From contig JBAXSI010000009.1 in assembly GCA_037130755.1 (NCBI GenBank), positions 1 to 64,000 of the forward strand: a DNA stretch of 64,000 nt, given 5' to 3'. The DNA is from UBA10649 sp037130755 (lineage in GTDB: Bacteria > Actinomycetota > Actinomycetes > S36-B12). Below are positions 25,360 to 36,068 of the stretch, piece by piece. Below the pieces are notes generated by a model that was not told the origin of the DNA, did not search any database, and saw only the letters and a program-made list of their open reading frames with translations. The position numbers were made by a program, and so were the translations under genes. Position 1 is the stretch's first letter, and every line of letters begins with the position of its first letter.

Positions 25360-26847
25360 CTAGCGGGGCTCGGTGAAGATCGTGCGATGCCAGGGCTTGC
25401 GTGCGGCCCCGGTGATGTCCATGGACACGTGCTTGACGTTCGTGTACTCCTCGAACGAGTAGTCGGACAAGTCCTTGCCGAAGCCGGACTGCTTGTACCC
25501 GCCGTGCGGCATCTCGCTGACGATCGGGATGTGGTCGTTGATCCACACGCAGCCCGCCTGGATCTCCCGAGACGCCCGGAGGCCGCGGAAGATGTCGGTC
25601 GTCCACGCAGATGCGGCCAGCCCGTAGATGGTGTCGTTGGCCAGGGCCAGTCCGTCATCGTCGGAGTCGAACGGCAGCACCACGAGTACCGGGCCGAAGA
25701 TCTCGTCGCGGGCGATCTCTGAGTCATGCGCGACGTCGGTGACGAGGGTCGGTCGGTAGTAGGCGCCGTTGGCGAGGTCTCCACCCGGGACCTTGCCGCC
25801 GGCAGCGATCGTCGCGCCGTAACCGCGGGCGCGCTCGACGAAGCCCGCGACCGCCTGCTGCTGTCGTACCGAGATGAGCGGGCCGAGGTCCGTCGCCGGA
25901 TCCATCGGGTCGCCCAGGCGCACACCCTCGAACAACTCGGCCGTGGCGGCCACGAAGGCGTCGTACAGCGGGCGTTGGACGTACGCGCGCGTGGCCGCGG
26001 TGCAGTCCTGGCCGGTGTTGATCAGCGCACCAGCGACGGCACCGTGTGCGGCAGCCTCCAGGTTGGCGTCATCGAAGACGACGAACGGCGCCTTGCCGCC
26101 GAGTTCGAGATGGACGCGCTTGACCGTCTTCGTGGCGATCTCCATGACGCGCTGCCCGACCGGCGTCGAGCCAGTGAAGGACACCATGGAGACGCGCGGG
26201 TCGCCGATGAGCGCCTCGCCGACCGACCGGCCAGCGCCCATGACCACGTTGACCACGCCGTCGGGGATGCCCGCGGCGGAGCAGTCCTCTGCGAGCATCA
26301 GGGACGTGATCGGGGTCATCTCCGCGGGCTTGAGCACGATGGTGTTGCCGGCCGAGATCGCCGGGAGGATCTTCCACATCGCCATCTGCAGCGGGTAGTT
26401 CCAGGGCGCGATCGAGCCCACCACGCCGATCGGCTCGCGCCGGATCATCGAGGTGTGGACGCCATCCCACTCGGCAGCGGCCTTGCCCTCGAGGTGCCGT
26501 GCGGCACCGGCGAAGAACGACACGTTGTCGATGGAGCCCGGCACGTCGAACTCCGTGGTGAGCCTGATCGGCTTGCCGGTCTGCTTCGTCTCGGCCTCGG
26601 CGTACTCACGGGCGCGGCCCTCGAGGGTGGCGGCCAGGCGGATCAGGGCCGCCGAGCGCTCACCTGGGGTGGCTCGCGACCACTCCCCGAAGGCACTCGC
26701 CGCGTCCGAGACGGCCGCGTCCACGTCTGCGACGCTGGCGATGGTCATGCGCTCGACGAGGCTGCCGTCGGCGGGATTCGTGACGTCGAAGGTCTCCCCC
26801 GACGTGCCAACTCGCGATCGGCCACCGGAGAAGACGGCGTTAGTCAC
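25360..26847 (-). CDS. aldehyde dehydrogenase, gamma-aminobutyraldehyde dehydrogenase-like
   Basis: A 495-residue NAD(P)+ aldehyde dehydrogenase. The catalytic Cys is in NTGQDCTAATRA, the general-base Glu in HLELGGKAPF, and the cofactor motif is FTGSTPVG. The C-terminal region (NDHIPIVSEMPHGGYKQSGFGKD) is typical of aminobutyraldehyde/betaine aldehyde dehydrogenases. The GTG at 26847 follows AGGAGG by 8 bases. In the operon with the polyamine importer and a PuuB-like oxidase it would turn 4-aminobutanal into GABA for gabT. Betaine aldehyde is an alternative substrate. Confidence 0.87.
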   Translation of the reverse strand: MTNAVFSGGRSRVGTSGETFDVTNPADGSLVERMTIASVADVDAAVSDAASAFGEWSRATPGERSAALIRLAATLEGRAREYAEAETKQTGKPIRLTTEFDVPGSIDNVSFFAGAARHLEGKAAAEWDGVHTSMIRREPIGVVGSIAPWNYPLQMAMWKILPAISAGNTIVLKPAEMTPITSLMLAEDCSAAGIPDGVVNVVMGAGRSVGEALIGDPRVSMVSFTGSTPVGQRVMEIATKTVKRVHLELGGKAPFVVFDDANLEAAAHGAVAGALINTGQDCTAATRAYVQRPLYDAFVAATAELFEGVRLGDPMDPATDLGPLISVRQQQAVAGFVERARGYGATIAAGGKVPGGDLANGAYYRPTLVTDVAHDSEIARDEIFGPVLVVLPFDSDDDGLALANDTIYGLAASAWTTDIFRGLRASREIQAGCVWINDHIPIVSEMPHGGYKQSGFGKDLSDYSFEEYTNVKHVSMDITGAARKPWHRTIFTEPR

Positions 26848-26984
26848 GTAGGGAACCTCCTCGGCCGGGGCGCTTGACTGCCGAAATCCGGCATCTGCGT
26901 CTGGGCATACAAACACGGATACCAAGGCCAAGCAAGCGTTTCGCTCCGAAAAACTCACTAATAGGGGGTCCTTAGCCATGGATA

Positions 26985-26993
26985 TCGTTGTAA
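26985..26993. promoter_or_regulatory. TCGTTGTAA motif upstream of the aminoaldehyde dehydrogenase (copy 1)
   Basis: TCGTTGTAA lies in the 179-base gap between the aldehyde dehydrogenase start and the MocR stop. The identical 9-mer occurs at 28499-28507 between MocR and the pyrimidine operon. Both copies are followed on the downstream gene strand by a CTAAGG-like -10 element (about 26968-26976 and 28521-28529). A MocR-binding half-site is inferred; the match could be chance. Confidence 0.35.
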
Positions 26994-27026
26994 TGGGAGC
27001 AGGAGGCCCCTGCGCCGGCGAGGTCC

Positions 27027-28427
27027 CTAGACGCCGCGAAGGGTGGGACCCACCTTGGCGGCCGCGGCCAGTGCGGAGATCACGTGCTGCAACTGGTCCG
27101 AGTCGTGCTCGTCAAGGACTCCGGTAGTGACGCGGATGTGATTGCTCGGCGTGCCGGCGACCATGAACGGCGCCCCCGGCGAGACCCGGACACCCATGGC
27201 CGCCAACGCGATGAGGGCGGCCCGCTCGTCGGCGACCTGCACCCACGCGTTGATGCCGTCGCCCGTGGTGCTCGTGACGCCCTCTCCCGCCAGCCCGGCC
27301 CGGACCGCGAGGCTGCGCATCGCGTACGTCGAGCGGGCTCGCGTCACAGCCGCGATCGCCGCCGGGTCCGTCAGGAGTTCCACGAGCACCGCCTGGAGCA
27401 GCCGACTTGTCCATCCCGGCCCGAGCATGCGCCGCGACACCAGCGGGTCGATGACATCCGCGGAGCCGCCGACCGCGGCAATCCGCAGGTCCGGGCCGTG
27501 CGACTTGGAGTAGCTGCGGATATGGACCGTCCGCTCGGGCAGGTGCCGGCCCAGGCTCACGTCCTGCCCGGTCGCGATGTCGCCGGAGTGGTCGTCCTCG
27601 ACGATCAGCGTGCGATGCGGCGCGAGCAGCTCGGCCAGCGAGGCACTGCGCAGCATGCTCATGCTCACGCCGGTGGGGTTCTGGGCGCGGGGCTGGACGA
27701 ACAGCGCCACGGGCTCGTCCTCGAGGGCCGCAGCGAGCGACGAAGGCGTGATGCCCTCATCGTCGAGCTCGACGGGCAGTATCTCCGCGCCGCTGCGCTC
27801 GAGCAGGTCGATCAATGGCGGGAAGCCCGGGTTCTCCATGGCGACCCGATCCCCGAGTCGCACGACCTGGTCGACGACGCGGGACAGCCCGTCGAGCGCA
27901 CCATCGACGACGGTCAGCCGAGCGGGCTCGAACGGCCAGCTGGCTCGCAGGAGGGCGTCGAGCTCTGGCAGGACGGGATCGTCGAGATAGCTGGTCGTCC
28001 ACGAGCGGGAGCGCTCGAGGACGCGCTCCAATGCCTCGCGCAGGGGCGGCAGCAGGGCCGGATCGGGCGTGCCGGTGGACAGGTTGATGCCTTCGGCCAG
28101 AGGGGCGCCGCCGATGCCCAGGTACCGGGTCGGCCGCGTCGGCTCGACCGTGTCCTGCACGAAGGTACCCGCGCGGCCTCGGGCCCTGATGGCGCCGACC
28201 GCGCCCAGCGCCTGCCACGCCTCGCTGACGGTCGCCGGGCTGACCCGGAGCTCCTTGGCCAGGTCGCGCACCGTGGGCAGCCGGTCCCCCGTCTTCAGTT
28301 TGCCCGCCCGGATGAGTCGGTGAACTGCCGCCGCGATCCCCTTGGGACTGCGATCGAGCACCGACCCGGCCACCAGTTCGATCATGGGATCAGTGGTCGC
28401 GTCGTCGGGCACGATGCTCAGCGGCAT
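27027..28427 (-). CDS. MocR/GabR-type GntR regulator with aminotransferase-like domain
   Basis: A 466-residue fusion of an N-terminal GntR winged helix (about 25-95, LPTVRDLAKELRVSPATVSEAW) to a fold-type I aminotransferase-like domain. The PLP lysine is in HIRSYSKSHGPDLR. Such regulators sense PLP adducts of amino compounds (GABA, beta-alanine, taurine in known cases). GGGAGGG lies 4 bases before the ATG. It is divergent from the pyrimidine catabolic operon, whose end product beta-alanine is a plausible signal. A GABA-type signal for the aldehyde dehydrogenase next door is the alternative. Confidence 0.88.
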   Translation of the reverse strand: MPLSIVPDDATTDPMIELVAGSVLDRSPKGIAAAVHRLIRAGKLKTGDRLPTVRDLAKELRVSPATVSEAWQALGAVGAIRARGRAGTFVQDTVEPTRPTRYLGIGGAPLAEGINLSTGTPDPALLPPLREALERVLERSRSWTTSYLDDPVLPELDALLRASWPFEPARLTVVDGALDGLSRVVDQVVRLGDRVAMENPGFPPLIDLLERSGAEILPVELDDEGITPSSLAAALEDEPVALFVQPRAQNPTGVSMSMLRSASLAELLAPHRTLIVEDDHSGDIATGQDVSLGRHLPERTVHIRSYSKSHGPDLRIAAVGGSADVIDPLVSRRMLGPGWTSRLLQAVLVELLTDPAAIAAVTRARSTYAMRSLAVRAGLAGEGVTSTTGDGINAWVQVADERAALIALAAMGVRVSPGAPFMVAGTPSNHIRVTTGVLDEHDSDQLQHVISALAAAAKVGPTLRGV

Positions 28428-28498
28428 GCTGCCCTCCCGCCTGTGACCTGAGCCCTCGCCTGCCAGGACGGCATCCTGAGGGGTTTTTTGTAGAAACG

Positions 28499-28507
28499 TC
28501 GTTGTAA
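28499..28507. promoter_or_regulatory. TCGTTGTAA motif in the MocR/pyrimidine operon promoter (copy 2)
   Basis: The second copy of TCGTTGTAA, about 90 bases before the beta-ureidopropionase start and 72 bases before the MocR start. It is followed by CTAAGGTCC, a likely -10 region of the pyrimidine operon. See the copy at 26985-26993. Confidence 0.4.
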
Positions 28508-28598
28508 CACATCGGAAAGTGTCTAAGGTCCAGAATCACAGAAACCGTCGTCTACCCCGCCGCGCGCGAGCTCGGCCCGCGGCGAGAAGGAGGAACGC

Positions 28599-29435
28599 AT
28601 GACCGTCGTTCGCGCGGCCCTGGTGCAGACCAACTGGACCGGTGACAAGGAGTCGATGATCCTGGCGCACGAGCAGTACGCGCGTGACGCGGCCGCGCAG
28701 GGTGCGCAGGTCATCTGTTTTCAGGAGCTCTTCTACGGGCCCTACTTCTGCCAGGTGCAGGACAAGCAGTACTACGAGTACGCCGAGTCCATCCCCGGCC
28801 CGACCACCGAGCGCTTTCAGGCGATCGCCAAGGAGCTGGGCGTGGTCATGATCCTGCCGATGTACGAGCAGGAGCAGCCGGGCGTGCTCTACAACACGGC
28901 GGCTGTCGTGGATGCCGACGGCACCTACCTCGGCAAGTACCGCAAGCAGCACATCCCGCACGTCAAGGGCTTCTGGGAGAAGTTCTACTTCCGTCCCGGC
29001 AACGGCGGCTACCCGGTGTTCGACACCGCCGTCGGCAAGATCGGCGTCTACATCTGCTACGACCGCCACTTCCCCGAGGGCTGGCGAGCGCTGGGCCTCA
29101 ACGGCGCGCAGATCGTCTTCAATCCGTCGGCGACCTCGCGCGGGCTGTCGCAGTACCTGTGGAGCATCGAGCAGCCGGCGGCCGCCGTCGCCAACGAGTA
29201 TTACGTCGGCGCCATCAATCGCGTCGGCATCGAGGACCTCGGCGACGACGACTTCTACGGCCAGTCCTACTTCATCGACCCCGAGGGCAACTACGTCGGC
29301 GAGAAGGGCGATCCCTACCAGCCCGAGCTCATCGTCCGCGATCTTGACATGGACCTCCTGAGCGAGGTTCGCAATCGCTGGCAGTTCTACCGCGACCGCC
29401 GTCCGGACGCCTACGACGACCTCGTCCGCCCGTAG
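28599..29435 (+). CDS. pydC: beta-ureidopropionase (carbon-nitrogen hydrolase)
   Basis: A 278-residue nitrilase-superfamily amidase that releases beta-alanine, CO2 and NH3 from N-carbamoyl-beta-alanine. The catalytic triad is visible: E43 in FQELFYGPYF, K116 in KYRKQHIPH and C153 in YICYDRHFPEG. Related N-carbamoylputrescine amidases share these motifs, but the next gene is a dihydropyrimidinase, which favours pyrimidine degradation. AAGGAGG precedes the ATG. It is the first gene of a plus-strand operon running to 37319. The bacterial form lacks the long N-terminal extension of animal enzymes. Confidence 0.87.
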   Translation: MTVVRAALVQTNWTGDKESMILAHEQYARDAAAQGAQVICFQELFYGPYFCQVQDKQYYEYAESIPGPTTERFQAIAKELGVVMILPMYEQEQPGVLYNTAAVVDADGTYLGKYRKQHIPHVKGFWEKFYFRPGNGGYPVFDTAVGKIGVYICYDRHFPEGWRALGLNGAQIVFNPSATSRGLSQYLWSIEQPAAAVANEYYVGAINRVGIEDLGDDDFYGQSYFIDPEGNYVGEKGDPYQPELIVRDLDMDLLSEVRNRWQFYRDRRPDAYDDLVRP

Positions 29436-29449
29436 CGAAGGGATCAGTC

Positions 29450-30868
29450 ATGACCATCCTGATCAGGAACGGCAGCGTCGTCTCCGCACAGGGGATCAAC
29501 CAGGCCGACGTTCTCATCGACGGGGAGAAGATCGCCGCGGTCATCGCGCCCGGCGACACCTCACTGGGCGCCGACCTCGCCGCCTCGGCGGAGAAGGTGA
29601 TCGACGCGTCAGGCAAGTACGTCATCCCCGGCGGCATCGACGCTCACACCCACATGGAACTGCCCTTCGGCGGCACCTTCGCGTCGGACACGTTCGAGAC
29701 GGGCACGCGGGCAGCCGCGTGGGGCGGCACCACGACGATCATCGACTTCGCCGTGCAGGCACAGGGCACCCGCGTCCAGGACGGCCTGGCCGCCTGGCAC
29801 ACGAAGGCAGACGGCAACTGCCACATCGACTACGGCTTCCACCAGATCATCGGTGGCGTCGACGACGACTCACTCAAGGCGATGGACGAACTCGTCGACG
29901 AGGGCATCACGAGCTTCAAGCTCTTCATGGCGTACCCGGGCGTCTTCTACAGCGACGACGGACAGATCCTCAAGGCGATGCAGACGGCCGCGTCCAACGG
30001 ATCCATGATCATGATGCACGCCGAGAACGGCATCGCGATCGACGTCCTGGTCGCGCAGGCGCTGGCCGCAGGCAACACCGACCCGATCTACCACGGCCTG
30101 ACCCGGCCCTGGGAGACCGAGGCCGAGGCGACGAACCGCGCGATCATGCTCGCGCGGCTCACGGGCGCGCCCCTGTACGTCGTGCACATGTCCGCGAAGC
30201 AGGCGGTCGCCGTGCTGCAGGCGAACAAGGACGAGGGCTGGAACGTCTTCGGCGAGACCTGCCCGCAGTACCTGTACCTCTCACTCGAGGAGCAGTTGGG
30301 CGCGCCTGGTTTCGAGGGCGCCAAGTGGGTCTGCTCCACACCGCTTCGTGCGAAGGCCGAGCATCATCAGGACGAACTGTGGCGTTACCTGCGCACTAAC
30401 GACTTGTCGATCGTGTCGACCGACCACTGCCCGTTCTGCTTCAAGGAGCAGAAGGAACTCGGGCTCGGCAACTTCTCCAAGATCCCCAATGGGATCGGGT
30501 CGGTCGAGCATCGCATGGACCTGATCTACCAGGGCGTGGTCGACGGCAAGATCAGCCTGGAGCGCTGGGTCGAGTTGTGCTCGACGACGCCGGCCCGCAT
30601 GTTCGGGCTGTACGGCCGCAAGGGCGACGTGCTGCCCGGATTCGACGCCGACGTGGTCGTCTACGACCCCTCTGGCCGCACGGAGATCGGGCTCCACAAG
30701 ACGCATCACATGAACATGGACCACTCTGCCTGGGAGGGCTTCGAGATCGACGGGCACGTCGACACCGTCATCTCCCGCGGCCAGGTGCTCGTCGAGGACA
30801 ACGAGTACCACGGCGTGAAGGGTCACGGCCGCTACCTCAAGCGCGGCCTGTCGCAGTACCTGATCTGA
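29450..30868 (+). CDS. pydB: dihydropyrimidinase (hydantoinase family)
   Basis: A 472-residue zinc amidohydrolase that opens dihydrouracil or dihydrothymine to the N-carbamoyl beta-amino acid. Metal ligands are H66 and H68 in GIDAHTHME, the carboxylated K157 in TSFKLFMAYPG, later His in MMHAENG and YVVHMSA, and the Asp of STDHCPF. The length is the family norm. It starts 14 bases after the beta-ureidopropionase stop. A 10-bp hairpin follows the stop codon before mmsA. Confidence 0.92.
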   Translation: MTILIRNGSVVSAQGINQADVLIDGEKIAAVIAPGDTSLGADLAASAEKVIDASGKYVIPGGIDAHTHMELPFGGTFASDTFETGTRAAAWGGTTTIIDFAVQAQGTRVQDGLAAWHTKADGNCHIDYGFHQIIGGVDDDSLKAMDELVDEGITSFKLFMAYPGVFYSDDGQILKAMQTAASNGSMIMMHAENGIAIDVLVAQALAAGNTDPIYHGLTRPWETEAEATNRAIMLARLTGAPLYVVHMSAKQAVAVLQANKDEGWNVFGETCPQYLYLSLEEQLGAPGFEGAKWVCSTPLRAKAEHHQDELWRYLRTNDLSIVSTDHCPFCFKEQKELGLGNFSKIPNGIGSVEHRMDLIYQGVVDGKISLERWVELCSTTPARMFGLYGRKGDVLPGFDADVVVYDPSGRTEIGLHKTHHMNMDHSAWEGFEIDGHVDTVISRGQVLVEDNEYHGVKGHGRYLKRGLSQYLI

Positions 30869-30877
30869 CCCGGATGG

Positions 30878-30906
30878 CGCCGGGCCCGGTTCGAGTGGGC
30901 CCGGCG
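30878..30906. terminator. GC-rich hairpin between pydB and mmsA
   Basis: CGCCGGGCCC (30878-30887), a 9-base loop, GGGCCCGGCG (30897-30906): a perfect 10-bp stem ten bases after the pydB stop. There is no T-tract. It may act as a partial terminator or a processing/stability element inside the operon. The mmsA ribosome site (GGAGGAG) follows it. Confidence 0.5.
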
Positions 30907-30933
30907 TCGCCAATCCACCACGGAGGAGCACTC

Positions 30934-32421
<1,488 letters not shown>

Positions 32422-32449
32422 CCGCAGACCTACGAACGAAAGGCCTTCG

Positions 32450-33481
32450 ATGGACATCGGCGTCGTCCTGCAGTGCACTCCCCCGGCAGCTCGCGTGATC
32501 GACCTGGCGAAGCGGGCCGAGACCTACGGCTTCTCCTACGTGTGGACGTTCGACTCCCACATCCTGTGGGAGGAGCCGTACGTCCTCTACAGCAGGATCC
32601 TCGACGAGACGCGCAATGTCATCGTGGGGCCGATGGTCACGAACCCGGCCACGCGCGACATCACCGTCACCGCATCGGTGTTCGCAACACTGAATGAGAT
32701 GTACGGCAACCGCACCGTCATCGGCATCGGCCGCGGTGACTCCGCCGTTCGCGTCACCAACGGCAAGCCGGTGAGCGTTGCCGAGCTTCGCGAAGCCGTC
32801 ATCCAGATCAAGGGCCTGGTCAACGGCGAGGCGATCGAGTACAACGGCAACCACATCCGGCTGCCGTGGGCCGGTCGCAGCCGCACCGACATCTGGGTGG
32901 CGGCCTACGGCCCGAAGGTCCTCGCCCTGGCCGGCGAGGTCGGCGACGGCTTCATCCTCCAGTTGGCCGACCCCTCCATCGCGGAGTGGACGATCAAGGC
33001 GGTCAAGGACGCTGCCGCGGCCGCGGGCCGCAACCCCGACGACGTCTACATCTGTGTGGCAGCACCCGCCTATGTCACTGACGGGTCTGAGGAAGCCCAT
33101 GCCCGGGCGCGCGACCAGCTCCGGTGGTTCGGCGGCATGGTGGGCAACCATGTCGCTGACATCGTCGCCCGGTACGGCGAGAACGGCGGCGCAGTGCCGC
33201 AGGCCCTGACCGAATACATCAAGAACCGTCAGGGCTACGACTACAACGAGCACGGCCAGGCAGGGAACACCCACACCGACTTCGTCCCCGACGACATCGT
33301 CGACCGCTTCTGCATCATCGGGCCGGTGGAAGAGCACGTGCGGCGGATCGAGGAACTGAAGTCCCTAGGCGTCAACCAGTTCGCCGTCTACCTTCAGCAT
33401 GACGACAAGGACCACACACTGGCGGAGTACGGCGAAAAGGTCATACCCGCCGTTCAGGAGCACCTGAAGGCACGGGTCTGA
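32450..33481 (+). CDS. LLM class oxidoreductase, F420-dependent type (TIGR03842-like)
   Basis: A 343-residue luciferase-like TIM barrel. It begins with DIGVVLQCTPPAARVIDLAKRAE, split here only by the start Met, has the FDSHILWEEPYVLYSRI and GIGRGDSAVRV signatures of F420-type LLM enzymes, and ends in a typical GVNQFAVYLQHDD strand. The cofactor, F420 versus FMN, is inferred from family. Its place between mmsA and the importer of the pyrimidine operon, which has no PreA/PreT-type dihydropyrimidine dehydrogenase, suggests it acts on the pyrimidine itself, perhaps reducing uracil to dihydrouracil. I know of no proof of that role. AAGG precedes the ATG. Confidence 0.82.
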   Translation: MDIGVVLQCTPPAARVIDLAKRAETYGFSYVWTFDSHILWEEPYVLYSRILDETRNVIVGPMVTNPATRDITVTASVFATLNEMYGNRTVIGIGRGDSAVRVTNGKPVSVAELREAVIQIKGLVNGEAIEYNGNHIRLPWAGRSRTDIWVAAYGPKVLALAGEVGDGFILQLADPSIAEWTIKAVKDAAAAAGRNPDDVYICVAAPAYVTDGSEEAHARARDQLRWFGGMVGNHVADIVARYGENGGAVPQALTEYIKNRQGYDYNEHGQAGNTHTDFVPDDIVDRFCIIGPVEEHVRRIEELKSLGVNQFAVYLQHDDKDHTLAEYGEKVIPAVQEHLKARV

Positions 33482-33519
33482 CACACGCGAATCATCGAGT
33501 TAACGGGAGCGAAACCTAG

Positions 33520-34455
33520 GTGATCGAGTCTTCACAGGTGGCGGTCGCAGTCGATGCCCCGGCAGCCGGAAAGCGCCCCGCGCGCACCGGCACCGTGGGC
33601 CGACGCGTACGACGCGGTGCGATCTCGTTCCTGTGGGCGCTCGGCGGTATCGCGCTGACGATGCTGATGTGGGAGCTGGTGAAGTGGCTGGGCTCGGTCA
33701 TGACGCTTCCCTTCGACTCCAGCGACGCGGCCATGCCGCACGTGTGGACGATGTTCCAGGGGTTCGGCCAGCCGGAGGTGCGTGGCTCACAGACCACCGT
33801 CTTCCAGGCGGTCATGGCCGCGACCTTGTACTCGCTGCTCGTGGCGATGGGCGGCTTCGTGATCGGCGTCTCCGTCGGCCTGCTGCTGGCCATCGTCATG
33901 CAGCGCTTCGCGTTCATGGAGCGAGGCCTGCTGCCGTTCGTCATCGCGTCGCAGACGGTCCCCCTCATCGCACTCGCTCCGCTGATCACCGGCCTCGGCA
34001 ACCGCATCTCGGTCGGGTCCTTCCAATGGGGCACTACGCAGTCAGTGATGTTCATCGCTGCCTACCTCGCGTTCTTCCCCCTCAGCGTCGGCGCACTTCG
34101 CGGGCTGAAGGCGCCCACGGCGACCGCGCTCGAGCTGATGCGGTCCTACGCGGCCACGCCGCGACAGACGCTGTGGAAGCTCCGTTTCCCCGCTTCCATC
34201 CCGTACCTGATCCCGGCGATGAAGGTCTCAGCCGCGGCAGCCGTCGTCGGCACGGTCGTCGCCGAGATCTCCACCGGCGTGCGCGGGGGCATCGGCCGAC
34301 TGATCGTGGAGTACGCGAGAGAGGCCACCAGCCAGCCAGCAAAGGTCTACGTCGCTGTCTTCGGCGCGATCGTGCTCGGACTGCTCGCCGCCGGCCTCGT
34401 CACCATGCTCGACGTCTACCTGACTCGCAACCTCCCCAAGGAAGGACAGGCATGA
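33520..34455 (+). CDS. ABC transporter permease (SsuC/ThiX type), first of two
   Basis: A 311-residue membrane permease with a basic N-terminal tail (about 1-32), a first helix at about 33-57 and five or more further helices. The permease loop is ALELMRSYAATPRQTLWKLRFPASIPYLIPA. The start is a GTG. Its stop overlaps the ATPase start (ATGA). It is one half of a heterodimeric channel with the permease at 35277. The operon context suggests import of a pyrimidine or related heterocycle. Confidence 0.88.
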   Translation: MIESSQVAVAVDAPAAGKRPARTGTVGRRVRRGAISFLWALGGIALTMLMWELVKWLGSVMTLPFDSSDAAMPHVWTMFQGFGQPEVRGSQTTVFQAVMAATLYSLLVAMGGFVIGVSVGLLLAIVMQRFAFMERGLLPFVIASQTVPLIALAPLITGLGNRISVGSFQWGTTQSVMFIAAYLAFFPLSVGALRGLKAPTATALELMRSYAATPRQTLWKLRFPASIPYLIPAMKVSAAAAVVGTVVAEISTGVRGGIGRLIVEYAREATSQPAKVYVAVFGAIVLGLLAAGLVTMLDVYLTRNLPKEGQA

Positions 34456-35276
34456 CCGCCCCCGCACCGTCCAGCCACCCGGCCGTCCATGCCAGCGGCG
34501 TATGGAAGATCTTCAACGAGGGTCTCCCGAACGAGGTGACGGCCCTGCAGGACGTGAGCGTCGAGGTGGGCGAAGGCGAGTTCATCTCCCTCATCGGCCC
34601 TTCCGGATGCGGCAAGAGCACCTTGCTTCGGTGCATCGCCGACCTCACGCACGCCACTCGCGGCGAGATCAAGGTCGCCGGCCTGTCGGCGGGAGACGCA
34701 CGCCAGCAGCAGAAGTACGGCATGGCCTTCCAGCAGGCCGCGCTCTTCGACTGGCGGACGGTTCGCCGCAACGTCGAGCTCCCGCTGGAACTGCAGGGCT
34801 GGGATAAGGCCAAGCGCACAGCCCGTGCCATGGAACTGCTGGAGATGGTTCAGCTCGCCGACTTCGCCGATCATCGCCCGTGGGAGCTGTCCGGCGGCAT
34901 GCAGCAGCGCGTCGCGATCGCCCGCTCCCTGGCCGTCGATCCCCCGCTCCTGCTCATGGACGAGCCGTTCGGTGCACTCGACGAGATGACCCGCGAGCGC
35001 ATGCAGAACGAACTGCTGCGCATCCGCAAGGAGACCGGCAAGAGCATCATCTTCGTCACACACTCCATCCCCGAGGCCGTGTACCTCTCCGACCGTGTCG
35101 TCGTCATGTCGCCGCGCCCGGGTCGGATCACTGATGTCGTGCCGATCAACCTCGGCGACCGCAACGAGGACACCCGCGAGGCCGAGGTCTTCTTCGCCGG
35201 CGTGACGGCAGTCCGCGAGGCGCTGCGGGGCCGCACGTCCGGCGGCGGGATCCCCGCCCGGGTGGGCGAGGTCTAG
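34452..35276 (+). CDS. ABC transporter ATP-binding protein (SsuB/ThiZ/nitrate type)
   Basis: A 274-residue ABC ATPase. Walker A GPSGCGKST is at about 49-57, the Q-loop is in AFQQAALFDWRT, the signature is LSGGMQQRVAIARSL, Walker B is LLLMDEPFGALDE and the H-loop is FVTHSIPEAVYLSDR. The ATG at 34452 overlaps the upstream permease stop; the longer open frame 5' is not coding. The next permease starts on the very next base after its stop. It energises the heterocycle importer of the pyrimidine operon. Confidence 0.92.
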   Translation: MTAPAPSSHPAVHASGVWKIFNEGLPNEVTALQDVSVEVGEGEFISLIGPSGCGKSTLLRCIADLTHATRGEIKVAGLSAGDARQQQKYGMAFQQAALFDWRTVRRNVELPLELQGWDKAKRTARAMELLEMVQLADFADHRPWELSGGMQQRVAIARSLAVDPPLLLMDEPFGALDEMTRERMQNELLRIRKETGKSIIFVTHSIPEAVYLSDRVVVMSPRPGRITDVVPINLGDRNEDTREAEVFFAGVTAVREALRGRTSGGGIPARVGEV

Positions 35277-36047
35277 ATGAGCCACCGACTCCGCGCAATC
35301 TGGCCGCCGATCCTGATCGCGGTCATCTTCCTCGGTATCTGGCAGCTCTTCGTCGTCCTGAAGGACATCAAGCCGTATCTCCTGCCCGCTCCGAGCCTGA
35401 TCTTCTCCAACTTCTTCGGCAGCCTGAACCTGATGCTGTCCACGTCGATCTACACGGCGACGACGGCATTGCTCGGCCTGTTCTTCGGCACCGTCGTCGG
35501 CCTTCTCCTGGCGCTGCTGGCCCAGCGGTTCATCGTCGTCAACCACCTCTTCACGCCGTTGGCGGCTGGCCTGGCGGCGGTGCCGATCGTGGCGCTGACG
35601 CCGATCCTCAACAACATGTTCAACATCACCAGTCGCACGCCCCGCGTGCTCGTCACGATGATCATCGTGTTCTTCCCGGTGTTCGTGAACGTCACCCGCG
35701 GCCTCGTGCAAGTGCAGCCCGTGCAGCTCGAACTCATGCGCTCGATGAACGCCCAGCCGCGCACGGTGCTGCGACTCCTCCGCATCCCGAACGCCATCCC
35801 CTTCTTCTTCACCGCCATGAAGATCGCGGCCCCCCTTGCCGTCATCGCCGCCTTGGTCTCGGAGTACTTCGGCGGACCGCAACTCGGACTTGGCAGCAGG
35901 ATCGCTTCTTCTGCTGCCAACACCGCCTACGGCCGAGCGTGGGCGTACGTCGTCGCATCGATCATCGTCGGGCTGCTGTTCTACTTGGCAGTCCTCGCCG
36001 TTGAGCGATGGGCGGCACCCTGGACGGGCCGAGCTCGATCGGCCTGA
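35277..36047 (+). CDS. ABC transporter permease (SsuC/ThiX type), second of two
   Basis: A 256-residue permease with about six helices and the loop VQLELMRSMNAQPRTVLRLLRIPNAIPFFFTA. The ATG follows the ATPase TAG with no gap, so translation is coupled. The N-terminus has a single helix at about 9-27. Together with the permease at 33520 it forms the channel for the binding protein encoded next. Confidence 0.88.
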   Translation: MSHRLRAIWPPILIAVIFLGIWQLFVVLKDIKPYLLPAPSLIFSNFFGSLNLMLSTSIYTATTALLGLFFGTVVGLLLALLAQRFIVVNHLFTPLAAGLAAVPIVALTPILNNMFNITSRTPRVLVTMIIVFFPVFVNVTRGLVQVQPVQLELMRSMNAQPRTVLRLLRIPNAIPFFFTAMKIAAPLAVIAALVSEYFGGPQLGLGSRIASSAANTAYGRAWAYVVASIIVGLLFYLAVLAVERWAAPWTGRARSA

Positions 36048-36068
36048 CAACCATCAATAGGAGGAAGA

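Noticed and set aside
28599..29435. Nitrilase-family protein as N-carbamoylputrescine amidase of a polyamine route
   Set aside because: Motifs would allow it, but the gene is followed 14 bases later by a dihydropyrimidinase and by mmsA, and no agmatine deiminase is present.
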